Source: Lactobacillus xylocopicola (GTDB lineage Bacteria > Bacillota > Bacilli > Lactobacillales > Lactobacillaceae). Taken from it: DNA of 64,000 nucleotides. A program made the translations under genes and the position numbers. This document shows, piece after piece, positions 54,486 through 62,717 of the stretch (the first letter of the stretch is position 1; every line of letters starts with the position of its first letter). Under the pieces are notes generated by a model. The model made no database searches. It saw nothing but the letters and a program-made list of their open reading frames with translations, and was not told where the DNA came from. The stretch spans positions 1,036,501 through 1,100,500 of the forward strand of contig NZ_AP026803.1 in NCBI RefSeq assembly GCF_033096005.1, read 5' to 3'.

Positions 54486-56130
54486 AGGCTTTAAGATGTA
54501 ATTTTCTCAAAATAGGAATAATTTTGTCACCCAAAATTTTTTGAGCCAGATTTGATTTAATAGCAGCAAATCCATAAACCAATCCACCAGCAATTACTGA
54601 TATAAAGACAATTGCAAGGGCTTGCCAACGCTTGGCTGGATTTAAAAAGTTTCCTAATCCCTTCTGCAAAAGCAACACCAGGGCAAACATTATTAAAGAA
54701 AAACTAGTAATGCCAATAAACCGGCGGCTGGTGCGGTCTAAATTAAAATGATAGCTAACCCTCAAGTGTTTAAGGGCTAGGTAGATAATCGCCAACATAC
54801 CCACATTGGTGGCAACAAGCGGTCCAAATACCTTGAAAAGATAAATCATGGGATACTGGATAAGGAGCTTGATCACGATTCCCAAAATCAAATACTTGAT
54901 TGCTAAATTATTTTCCGATAATCCTTGCAAAATTGCCATTAGGACGGTAAACAAACCCAAAGTAATCGAAGTAAATGATGAAAAGTATAGGATATTCGAA
55001 CCTAATTGATCAAAACCATAGAAGATGGTGTAAACCGGTGTAGCAATAGCAGCCATCCCAAAGGCGGCCGGAATCATCACAAATAAAAATAAATCAAGTG
55101 TGTTGCTAACTTGCTCCGAAATTTCATGAATATTATGTTTAGCATGCGCTGCCGACAAAAGCGGAATAGCCGTCACGGCCATTGCACTAGCCAGTGATAC
55201 GATAATCATAATTAGCTTATTAGCATTTAGCGCAAATAATGCATACCACGTTTCAATCGTGTTATAGTTGGCATTCATCACACTAGCAATGATTGGGTGA
55301 AAAGTGTATTGGTCGACCAAGTAGAACAGCTGAATACCTGCATCAATAATGATGAAGGGAATCGCCTGCTCGATAATTTCACCAAACAGCGAGATAGTTG
55401 AAACTTGGATTTCATTTGCCGAATTTTCAACCAAATAGTTCAGTTTTTGGCGTCTTGACAACAAAAACCAAACTAAGATAGCAATCCCAAATATCGCTCC
55501 AATCGCGGCCGCTAAATTGGATTGGACAACCGCATCGACAAAACTACCGTGCTGGACCTGCATGATAATGAAGGCTGTCAGCAACATCCAAATGACCCGC
55601 GCAAGTTGCTCAACAAACTGCGACATGGCCGACGGCATCATGTCCGCATAGCCCTGAAAATAGCCCCGCATGATACTCAACACAGGAATAATCAAAATAG
55701 CATAGGACAAGCTGCGCATAACTGCAACCTGCCTGGGATCACTACGTGAACCATTAGATGCCAAAAAGGGGGCAGCCAAGTACATAATTGCAGCCGAAAC
55801 GATGCCCAGCATGACCATCAGCGCAAGACCCCGGCGGAATAACTTACGACCAACGCCATACTCATTCAGTGCATTATATTTGGCGACTTGCTTGGCCACC
55901 GCTCCTGGAATCCCGGCAGTTGAAATCAGAATAAAAATACTATAGATATTATAACTTCTAGCGGTTAGGGCATTGGCAATATTACCGTATGGTTCCATCC
56001 AAATAAACCATGGAATTATATACAGAGCACCCAAAATGCGTGAGGTAATAGAGCCGAAAGTCATCCACGCACTTCCCCTAATAAAGGTGTCGTGCGAATT
56101 TTGTTCTGTCAACTTATTTTCTTTCATCAA
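54484..56130 (-). CDS. MurJ/SpoVB-type polysaccharide flippase (YtgP-like)
   Basis: About 548 residues, roughly 14 hydrophobic spans of the MVF/MATE-like fold. N-terminal FIRGSAWMTFGSITSRILGA is typical of the YtgP/SpoVB group; YtgP is the lipid II flippase MurJ of B. subtilis. Conserved polar residues in the spans (SRILGALY, GIPGAVAK) fit. Start may be 56130 or the next Met at 56127. Upstream neighbour is leuS, same strand, but not overlapping. Confidence 0.9.
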   Translation of the reverse strand: MMKENKLTEQNSHDTFIRGSAWMTFGSITSRILGALYIIPWFIWMEPYGNIANALTARSYNIYSIFILISTAGIPGAVAKQVAKYNALNEYGVGRKLFRRGLALMVMLGIVSAAIMYLAAPFLASNGSRSDPRQVAVMRSLSYAILIIPVLSIMRGYFQGYADMMPSAMSQFVEQLARVIWMLLTAFIIMQVQHGSFVDAVVQSNLAAAIGAIFGIAILVWFLLSRRQKLNYLVENSANEIQVSTISLFGEIIEQAIPFIIIDAGIQLFYLVDQYTFHPIIASVMNANYNTIETWYALFALNANKLIMIIVSLASAMAVTAIPLLSAAHAKHNIHEISEQVSNTLDLFLFVMIPAAFGMAAIATPVYTIFYGFDQLGSNILYFSSFTSITLGLFTVLMAILQGLSENNLAIKYLILGIVIKLLIQYPMIYLFKVFGPLVATNVGMLAIIYLALKHLRVSYHFNLDRTSRRFIGITSFSLIMFALVLLLQKGLGNFLNPAKRWQALAIVFISVIAGGLVYGFAAIKSNLAQKILGDKIIPILRKLHLKA

Positions 56131-56222
56131 TATTTCCTAAATCTAATGTACTCAACTACCCTATTTTGAAGCAAAACCGCTAATTAACAACAAATATAAT
56201 TTCATTTTAGGAAAAATTAACT

Positions 56223-58637
56223 TTATTTGGCAACAATATTAACTATCTTATTAGGCACCACAATAACTTTCTTGACTTCCTTACCCGCCAAAAATTTCTG
56301 AACATGAGGCAAAGCGAGTGCCTGCTTTTGAAGCTCATTTTGAGTAGAATCCTTAGGAGCATCAAAATTGCCGCGTAATTTACCATTAACCTGTACCATG
56401 ATATCAACCGTAGACTCAACTAACTTGGCCGGATCATAAGTCGGCCACTTGGCAAAAGTAACCGATTCAGCATGGCCAAAGACCTGCCAGATTTCTTCCA
56501 TCATGTGCGGTGCAATTGGTGCCATCAAAGTAATAAAGCCTTCAGCATATTCTCTTGGAATCAACTTCACCTTTTGCGCAGCATTTATAAAGACCATTAG
56601 CTGCGAAATGGCTGTATTAAAGTGAAGACTGTCAAAGTCTTCGGTAACCTTTTTGACTGTTTCATGGTAGACCTTATCTAAAACACCATCATTTTCACTA
56701 ACAATGTTGGTCTGTGGGATTGCCTTCAGATCAAGGTCGTTAACCAAAAGACGCCATACACGATCCAAAAACTTCTTAGTTGAGGCCGGACCATTATCAT
56801 CCCAATCAATTGAGGCATCAAGGGGTCCCATGAACATTTCGTACATTCGCAGACTATCAGCCCCGTAATCATCGATGACGTCATCTGGGTTAACCACATT
56901 GCCCTTGGACTTGGACATCTTTTCGTGGTTTTTGAGAATCAAGCCCTGATTATAGAGACGTTGGAAGGGTTCTTCATTAGGCACAACTCCTAAGTCATAG
57001 AGTACCATGTTCCAAAATCTAGCATAAAGCAGGTGGCGCACCGCATGTTCGGCTCCGCCGATATACAAGTCTACTGGCAACCATTGTTTGAGTTTATCCA
57101 GATCAGCTAGTTGATGATCATTGTGCGGATCAATGTAGCGCAAGAAGTACCAGGATGAGCCGGCCCAGTTAGGCATCGTATTGGTCTCCCGCTTACCTTT
57201 GCGACCATTCTTGTCGACCACATTAACCCAATCTTTGAGGTTAACCAGTGGGCTTTCTGGGGTCCCTGACGGCTTAATGTCTGTTGCATGCGGCAGAACT
57301 AACGGTAACTCATCTTCTGGCACCAGCGTAGTTTCACCGTCTTCCCAGTGGATGACCGGGATTGGTTCACCCCAGTACCGCTGACGACTGAAGTCCCAGT
57401 CTCGCAGCTTATAGTTGACCTTCTTTTGTCCCACATGGTGATCTTCAAGCCATTCCACTATGCTTTGCTTGGCATCTTCAACGTTAAGCCCGTTTAGAAA
57501 TTCGGAATTAATATGGCAGCCATCCCCTGTAAAGGCTTCCTGGCTAATGTCACCACCCTCAATAACTGCTTTGATTGGCAAATTGAACTTTTGCGCAAAT
57601 TCGTAATCGCGGGTATCGTGCGCTGGCACCGCCATAACTGCACCGGTACCATAACTAGCTAGAACATAGTCAGCAATCCAAATTGGGATTTCCTCATTGT
57701 TGACCGGGTTGATCGCATAAGCACCGGTGAAAACGCCAGTCTTAGTTTTGTTCAAATCTGTTCTTTCCAAATCCGACTTAGATTCGATCTGCTTAATGTA
57801 TTCTTCGACTTCAGTTTGATGACCTGCAGTTGTTATTTTTGCTACCAGCTTGCTCTCCGGTGCCAGCACGGCATAGCTTGCGCCAAACAGGGTATCTGGC
57901 CGCGTCGTAAAGACATCAAAGGCCTCGGCCGAATCTTTTACCTGAAAGGTTACCTGTGCACCGACCGAACGCCCAATCCAGTTGCGCTGCATCTCCTTAA
58001 TATTCTCAGGCCAATCTAACTTATCTAGGCCGGCCAGTAGACGGTCGGCATACTTGGTAATACGCAGCACCCACTGCTTCATATTGCGCCGGTAAATCGG
58101 ATAACCACCGCGTTCTGTCTTGCCATCAACAATATCTTCATTGGCAACAACAGTACCCAAATCTGGTGACCAATTAACTGGCACTCCTGCCTCATAGGCC
58201 AGGTCATGCTTATACATCTGCTCGAAGGTCCACTGGGTCCACTTGTAAAACTTGGGATCCGCGGTCGAAATTTCCCGGTCCCAATCATAAGAAAAGCCCA
58301 GCTTGTTTAACTGTCGTTTAAAGTTGACAATATTTTCTTGGGTAACAACTGCTGGATCCTGCCCGGTCTGCAGTGCATACTGTTCAGTGGGCAGACCAAA
58401 GGCATCCCAACCCATTGGATGAAGAACATTGTAGCCCTGGCTGCGTTTCATCCGCGCAACAATATCTGTTGCCGTGTAGCCTTCAGGGTGACCAACATGT
58501 AGCCCCTTACCCGAAGGAAATGGAAACATGTCTAACACGTAATAAGTTTTCTTCTTGGGGTCGCTACCCGTCTTGAAAGTTTGATTCTTAGCCCAATATT
58601 TCTGCCATTTTTGTTCAACAACTTTGTGATTGTACAT
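56223..58637 (-). CDS. leuS: Leucyl-tRNA synthetase
   Basis: 804 residues. Class I: HIGH as [19 protein letters not shown], editing CP1 insertion (~220-415) with [32 protein letters not shown], catalytic [16 protein letters not shown], then anticodon and C-terminal domains. Behind a Leu T-box whose specifier is CUG. Confidence 0.98.
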   Translation of the reverse strand: MYNHKVVEQKWQKYWAKNQTFKTGSDPKKKTYYVLDMFPFPSGKGLHVGHPEGYTATDIVARMKRSQGYNVLHPMGWDAFGLPTEQYALQTGQDPAVVTQENIVNFKRQLNKLGFSYDWDREISTADPKFYKWTQWTFEQMYKHDLAYEAGVPVNWSPDLGTVVANEDIVDGKTERGGYPIYRRNMKQWVLRITKYADRLLAGLDKLDWPENIKEMQRNWIGRSVGAQVTFQVKDSAEAFDVFTTRPDTLFGASYAVLAPESKLVAKITTAGHQTEVEEYIKQIESKSDLERTDLNKTKTGVFTGAYAINPVNNEEIPIWIADYVLASYGTGAVMAVPAHDTRDYEFAQKFNLPIKAVIEGGDISQEAFTGDGCHINSEFLNGLNVEDAKQSIVEWLEDHHVGQKKVNYKLRDWDFSRQRYWGEPIPVIHWEDGETTLVPEDELPLVLPHATDIKPSGTPESPLVNLKDWVNVVDKNGRKGKRETNTMPNWAGSSWYFLRYIDPHNDHQLADLDKLKQWLPVDLYIGGAEHAVRHLLYARFWNMVLYDLGVVPNEEPFQRLYNQGLILKNHEKMSKSKGNVVNPDDVIDDYGADSLRMYEMFMGPLDASIDWDDNGPASTKKFLDRVWRLLVNDLDLKAIPQTNIVSENDGVLDKVYHETVKKVTEDFDSLHFNTAISQLMVFINAAQKVKLIPREYAEGFITLMAPIAPHMMEEIWQVFGHAESVTFAKWPTYDPAKLVESTVDIMVQVNGKLRGNFDAPKDSTQNELQKQALALPHVQKFLAGKEVKKVIVVPNKIVNIVAK

Positions 58638-58651
58638 CCCTTTAACCTCAT

Positions 58652-58682
58652 AAAAAAAGTCCTATGAAACTCTTCATAGGAC
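58652..58682 (-). terminator. Leader terminator of the leuS T-box
   Basis: Minus strand GTCCTATGAA pairs with TTCATAGGAC around GAGT, followed by seven T. Confidence 0.88.
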
Positions 58683-58869
58683 GAATAATCGCGGTACCAC
58701 CTAAGTTTCACGCTTCTCAGCGCGACCCTCCAACGCCCCTTAACGCGGTTAGCAAACGATTAGCTTACATCAGGCTCAGTTCACAACTTATTTTTTAAGT
58801 CTTGCACCGACCGACTCTTCTCTAAAAAAATAATATTGTTACTAGTTCCTGAACTTTCTTTTTTGCTCG
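58652..58869 (-). promoter_or_regulatory. T-box riboswitch, Leu-specific, upstream of leuS
   Basis: Minus strand AGGTGGTACCGCGAT (58690-58702) is the T-box motif. After GTGAA the specifier loop reads CUG (Leu) at 58777-58779. Matches leuS; the cognate tRNA-Leu(CAG) is encoded in this window. Confidence 0.85.
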
Positions 58870-58875
58870 ATAATG

Positions 58876-58883
58876 ATTATAAT
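58876..58883. promoter_or_regulatory. Shared palindromic -10 between leuS and PAP2 genes
   Basis: ATTATAAT is self-complementary and gives TATAAT on both strands. On the minus strand it suits the leuS leader; on the plus strand TTTCTT lies 17 bases upstream, suiting the PAP2 gene. The -35 elements are weak. Confidence 0.45.
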
Positions 58884-58921
58884 TTACCACAAATACTAAA
58901 AAAATCAAAGGGAGAAGTTAT

Positions 58922-59563
58922 TTGGATACTACATACTACCATTACAAAAGAGATACGATTGTTCCAGCAACAATCTTCACCTTGCTATACGCAACCTGGG
59001 CAATATTGGTTTCCTCAGGTAGCCAGCTGATACGCAACTTCGACAAGACTGTCATTAATGCTATTTGCAACCATAATGCAGCCAGCGTTAAATTTACCAC
59101 TGCCTTCACCAATCTAGGCAATACCTCTGTTATCGTGGTTGAAACAATTATTATTTGCGTCGTCTTGGCCTTTTGCCGGAAATATGCTTTTGCCTTCTTT
59201 ACGGCTGGGACAATGATAACTGCTAATGGCTACAATTGGCTCATCAAGCATGCAGTTGAACGTCAACGTCCTCTGACCCACCACTTAGTTGATGCTCACG
59301 GATACAGTTTTCCGTCGGGGCATTCTGTTGGCAGTGCCGCATTGTTTGGCGTGCTCATTGTTTTAACAATTTTATTAGTCAGGAATTGGACCGTTAGGTC
59401 ACTTCTTTGCTTTATCTGGGCACTTTTTCCCTTACTGATTGGTTATACGCGGATTTTTAGCCATGTTCACTACCCCTCTGATGTAGTTGGCGGTTTCCTG
59501 GGTGGGATCGCCTTTGTCTTGATTGGATATACCTTTTTATTCCACTACTATTTAGAGGAATAA
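58922..59563 (+). CDS. PAP2-family membrane phosphatase
   Basis: 213 residues from a TTG start at 58922, seven bases after GGGAG; no upstream ATG fits. Membrane spans include ATIFTLLYATWAILVS, VIVVETIIICVVLAF and LLCFIWALFPLLIG. PAP2 motifs are complete: KHAVERQRP, YSFPSGHSVGSAA and SRIFSHVHYPSDVVGG, with the active site facing outside. Acts on phosphatidic acid-type or undecaprenyl pyrophosphate substrates (PgpB/BcrC-like). Confidence 0.94.
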   Translation: MDTTYYHYKRDTIVPATIFTLLYATWAILVSSGSQLIRNFDKTVINAICNHNAASVKFTTAFTNLGNTSVIVVETIIICVVLAFCRKYAFAFFTAGTMITANGYNWLIKHAVERQRPLTHHLVDAHGYSFPSGHSVGSAALFGVLIVLTILLVRNWTVRSLLCFIWALFPLLIGYTRIFSHVHYPSDVVGGFLGGIAFVLIGYTFLFHYYLEE

Positions 59564-59596
59564 GTTAACCAATAAAAAGTACTCGCTTGGCTTTTT

Positions 59597-59654
59597 ATCC
59601 TGTTGATAGTGCTTGTCGTCTTTTTTCTACGACTTGCTATTAACAGGATTTTTT
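59597..59654 (+). terminator. Long hairpin terminator after the PAP2 gene
   Basis: ATCCTGTTGATAG pairs with CTATTAACAGGAT (one G-U), with further inner pairing around a T6 loop, then TTTTTT. Confidence 0.8.
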
Positions 59655-59687
59655 GTGCGAAAAATCCTCTTCTTAGCCTGCCTAAAA

Positions 59688-60449
59688 TTAGTCAATCAGG
59701 TCTAATAAATCACGTTTTAAATGCTTCTTCAAAATTGTCCGCAACTGGGTTAATCGTTGCTGATAATCTGGACTGAAATTTTGGGGACTTTGATCATTAA
59801 CAAAACGACCAGCGTTGGTTGCCCCCCAGAACTGGGCGGTGTCGTCGTCAAAGACCTTAAAGGCCTTCATGTACTGATCCCATAATTGATCATTTCGACC
59901 AATGCCATCTCCAATATAACCCTGACCGCCACCCAAGTAACCACAATTCATAATGGTATATAGGTATTTGCCAGTCAGCAATCCAACAGGTCCTTGTGCT
60001 CCTTTTTGATAGGCAAAGCCAGAAGCGAACACTTTTTCAATGTAACCCTTCACAATGCTAACAGGAGCATCGTGCCAGTTAGGATAAGCAAAAAGTAAAA
60101 CATCTGCTTGACGCACTAAAGCTTGCTCTTGAGCTAGATATGCCGGTGTTTGACCCAAGCCATCTTTGACGTAATAAAATTCATCTGGACGTAAAACTGG
60201 GTCAAAATTGAGGTCATAAAGATCACGTAACTCAATCGACCATCCTTCCTCTTCCAAGTATCGCATTGCAGTATTAATTAAGTCGTAAGTCAAGCTGTAC
60301 TTGCGCGGTTCACCTACGACTACCAGCGCCTTAGTCTTGTTTTCGCCCTTTTTAAAGCCACTTGGCTGGTATGGGTTTTGCAATTCCGGCGGTACAATTG
60401 TGCCCGAAGTTTTTATTTCACCAGCTAAAATTTTTTGAATTACTTCCAT
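59688..60449 (-). CDS. NAD(P)H dehydrogenase (quinone) family protein
   Basis: 253 residues from ATG 60449, nine bases after AAGGAG. Flavodoxin-like fold of the NQO1/KefF group: VVVGEPRKYSLTYDLINTA (FMN phosphate loop region), FAYPNWHDAPVSIVKGYIEKV, and NCGYLGGGQGYIGDG. Two-electron reduction of quinones or electrophiles. Its upstream region holds a 25-base imperfect inverted repeat. Next to an MFS exporter; co-function in detoxification is inference. Confidence 0.88.
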   Translation of the reverse strand: MEVIQKILAGEIKTSGTIVPPELQNPYQPSGFKKGENKTKALVVVGEPRKYSLTYDLINTAMRYLEEEGWSIELRDLYDLNFDPVLRPDEFYYVKDGLGQTPAYLAQEQALVRQADVLLFAYPNWHDAPVSIVKGYIEKVFASGFAYQKGAQGPVGLLTGKYLYTIMNCGYLGGGQGYIGDGIGRNDQLWDQYMKAFKVFDDDTAQFWGATNAGRFVNDQSPQNFSPDYQQRLTQLRTILKKHLKRDLLDLID

Positions 60450-60528
60450 TGTTTTCTCCTTCAAATTTTTACTTTTAGGCCAGCACAAAAATTATTGTTT
60501 TTATTACTTAAAACGGCCTGCAATTTCT

Positions 60529-60553
60529 CCTAGTCGGTTAATTACCGGCTAGG
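60529..60553. repeat. 25-base imperfect inverted repeat upstream of the oxidoreductase gene
   Basis: CCTAGTCGGT and ACCGGCTAGG (one G-U pair) flank a five-base centre. It lacks a T tract on either side, so an operator is more likely than a terminator. Confidence 0.5.
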
Positions 60554-60610
60554 CTGTATTCTCAATGTTGCACAATAGGGCTCTAATACAGTTCGGGCCT
60601 AGTGGAATTT

Positions 60611-62062
60611 TTATGCTTGCTTTTTTTCTTTATAAATATTGTTGAAAATCAAGGCCAGGATAATTGCTACCAGTGAGACTACAAATACCCCTCTCAAGGC
60701 ACTGAATAATACCTGACGCAGCTGCGGCACTAAGTTAGTAGCCAGCTCTTGGGCCTTCGCTGACGAGACAATCTTGTTCATCATGCCTTGGTTGAGCTGC
60801 GGATGCTTGGCCAGTTGACCGGCAACCACAGTGTTAAAGGTAATACCATAGATTGACATCATCATGGTTTGCCCCATGAACCGCATCAAGGTATTAAATG
60901 AAGTTGCCACACCAACATTACTTGGTTCTACCAGGACTTGGGACTGCACTTGGGAAGCGGGGATGATGACCCCAAAGGAAATCCCGTTGACTGCAGAAAT
61001 AAGATAGTAGACCCAGATTGGTGTACTTATTGGGAGGAATAAGATCACACAATCAATCGCCAAAATTACCATCAACGTGCCACAGAAGCTCTTGCGTACA
61101 CCCCAGCGTTTTAGCATTCTACCAACCAAGAAGGAACCGGCAACCCACATAAGCGAACACGGCGTGACTGCAAAACCGGCCACCGTAGCATTGGCACCCT
61201 TGATACCTTGCATCCAGGTTGGCAGGTAAAATTCAAAACCGGCCACCACCCCACCAATTAGCAAGGTGGTCATGTTCATCGCCAAAAACTGCCGGCCTTT
61301 AAGCATCGTCAGTGGCATTATTGGATCCTCTGCTTTCCGTTCTTCCCGGTAGAAGAGTAATGCACTTACAACCGCTACTGCTGCTAATCCAAGCAAATAG
61401 AGCGGGCTGAGTGTGCCCAGTTGCTGCAGAGCAAACATCAACGTCAAGAGTAAAACCATCAACCAGAATGTCCCTTTTACATCTAACTTAGCTTTCTTCT
61501 TAGCCCTTGACTCGTTCATGAAAACTAGCACCAAAACTAGGGCAATTATGCCGATCGGCACGTTGATGTAAAACACCCAATGCCAGGACAGGCGCTGAAT
61601 AATAAAACCACCAAGTAGTGGAGCAATGATTGAAGCCACTAACCAAAATCCAGAATTAAGACCTAACATCTTGGCCCGTTTTTCTGGATCATACATATCA
61701 GCAATAATAGTCATTGCAACTGGTTGAACCGCACCTGACCCTAGTCCCTGAATTACTCGGAACAAAATCAGCTGAACCATGTTATGCGCCTGACCACAAA
61801 GTGCCGATCCCAGCACGAATAGAGCAATCCCAAATAGAAAAATCGGTTTACGCCCTATGCTGTCTGCCAGCTTCCCAAACAAGGGGGTTGTAACAGTCGT
61901 CATAAAGACAAAAATCGAGATTACCCAATTCATAATTTTCAAACCATCAAGGCTAGAAACAATTGTCGGCATTGCCGTCGACACAATTGTACCTTCGATG
62001 GCAGTCATAAAAGTCGTCATAAAGACCGCCAACGTAATTATTAATACATTTGTTTTTTTCAA
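60611..62062 (-). CDS. MFS drug exporter, DHA2 (EmrB/QacA) type
   Basis: 483 residues, about 14 membrane spans. Starts at TTG 62062 (MKKTNVLIITLAVF), seven bases after GGAGG; the ATG seen upstream is out of frame. Motif A FGKLADSIGRKPIFL and motif C-like GLNSGFWLVASIIAPLLGG place it in DHA2 drug:H+ antiporters. Paralog of the gene starting beyond 64000; the two share long identical stretches such as KIVSSAKAQELATNL. Confidence 0.93.
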   Translation of the reverse strand: MKKTNVLIITLAVFMTTFMTAIEGTIVSTAMPTIVSSLDGLKIMNWVISIFVFMTTVTTPLFGKLADSIGRKPIFLFGIALFVLGSALCGQAHNMVQLILFRVIQGLGSGAVQPVAMTIIADMYDPEKRAKMLGLNSGFWLVASIIAPLLGGFIIQRLSWHWVFYINVPIGIIALVLVLVFMNESRAKKKAKLDVKGTFWLMVLLLTLMFALQQLGTLSPLYLLGLAAVAVVSALLFYREERKAEDPIMPLTMLKGRQFLAMNMTTLLIGGVVAGFEFYLPTWMQGIKGANATVAGFAVTPCSLMWVAGSFLVGRMLKRWGVRKSFCGTLMVILAIDCVILFLPISTPIWVYYLISAVNGISFGVIIPASQVQSQVLVEPSNVGVATSFNTLMRFMGQTMMMSIYGITFNTVVAGQLAKHPQLNQGMMNKIVSSAKAQELATNLVPQLRQVLFSALRGVFVVSLVAIILALIFNNIYKEKKQA

Positions 62063-62477
62063 AATTCATCCTCCTTCATTTTCTTCTTCTCTTTCACAAG
62101 AATTCTGCAATCTTTTTGAGCAAATGTGTTACTTTTAGGGTAAAATGTCACCGCACTAGCTCTTAAAATATCCACACGCGGGTAAATCGTCTGCCTAATG
62201 ATAGCCTTTTACCGCAGACGTGTAACACTACTAACTAACACTTACGACGTATTTTATTTTCTAATGGTTCTAATCACCCCTTATCCTATTTTAAAGGCCT
62301 TAAAATTTGATCACGTTAATATATCATATAGCTATAATATTATTAACACCTTTTATTATTATTGTTATCTTAATCACAAATTATTAGCTAGTAAGTTAAG
62401 TGGGACTAAGTATCTATTAGTTGCACTTTAATTACCTTAGAATGAATATTGTGGGAAATGAAAGCTTACATCCTTTT

Positions 62478-62503
62478 TCAAAAAGAAAGGGCTTTCTTTT
62501 TGA
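62478..62503. repeat. Perfect 12-bp inverted repeat
   Basis: TCAAAAAGAAAG and CTTTCTTTTTGA separated by GG. The two-base centre argues against a hairpin and for a dimeric repressor site; not next to an obvious -10. Confidence 0.6.
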
Positions 62504-62681
62504 TCAGGGGACTAGTGCATAATTTTTAATTATTGCGGGGTGAGTTTTAGTATTTTTCCCTACTGACTTTTACCAGCCTAAGGTTAACCCTTTTTATTAG
62601 TACTTATCGGCTTATTTGATAGTTATTAATGTTCATTTTTGGATCACTTTGGCTACTCTTCAGCTCACAATTGAGCGCAAG

Positions 62682-62713
62682 CAAAAAGGAATCGAAAATT
62701 CGATTCCTTTTTA
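62682..62713 (-). terminator. Terminator after the second MFS gene
   Basis: AAAAAGGAATCGAA and TTCGATTCCTTTTT form a perfect stem with a two-base AA centre and T-rich flank, just beyond the stop at 62718. Confidence 0.88.
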
Positions 62714-62717
62714 ATTT

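Larger units (their letters stand above)
62063..62717. other. 655-base AT-rich intergenic region between the two MFS genes
   Basis: No convincing gene. It should carry the promoter of the 60611-62062 gene. I see an imperfect inverted repeat at 62128-62153 close to that start, a perfect 12-bp inverted repeat at 62478-62503, and the terminator of the second MFS gene at 62682-62713. Confidence 0.7.

Noticed and set aside
62198..62431. 77-codon open frame in the MFS intergenic region
   Set aside because: AT-driven composition (Tyr/Asn/Leu/Ile rich), no ribosome site and no recognisable domain; most likely chance.
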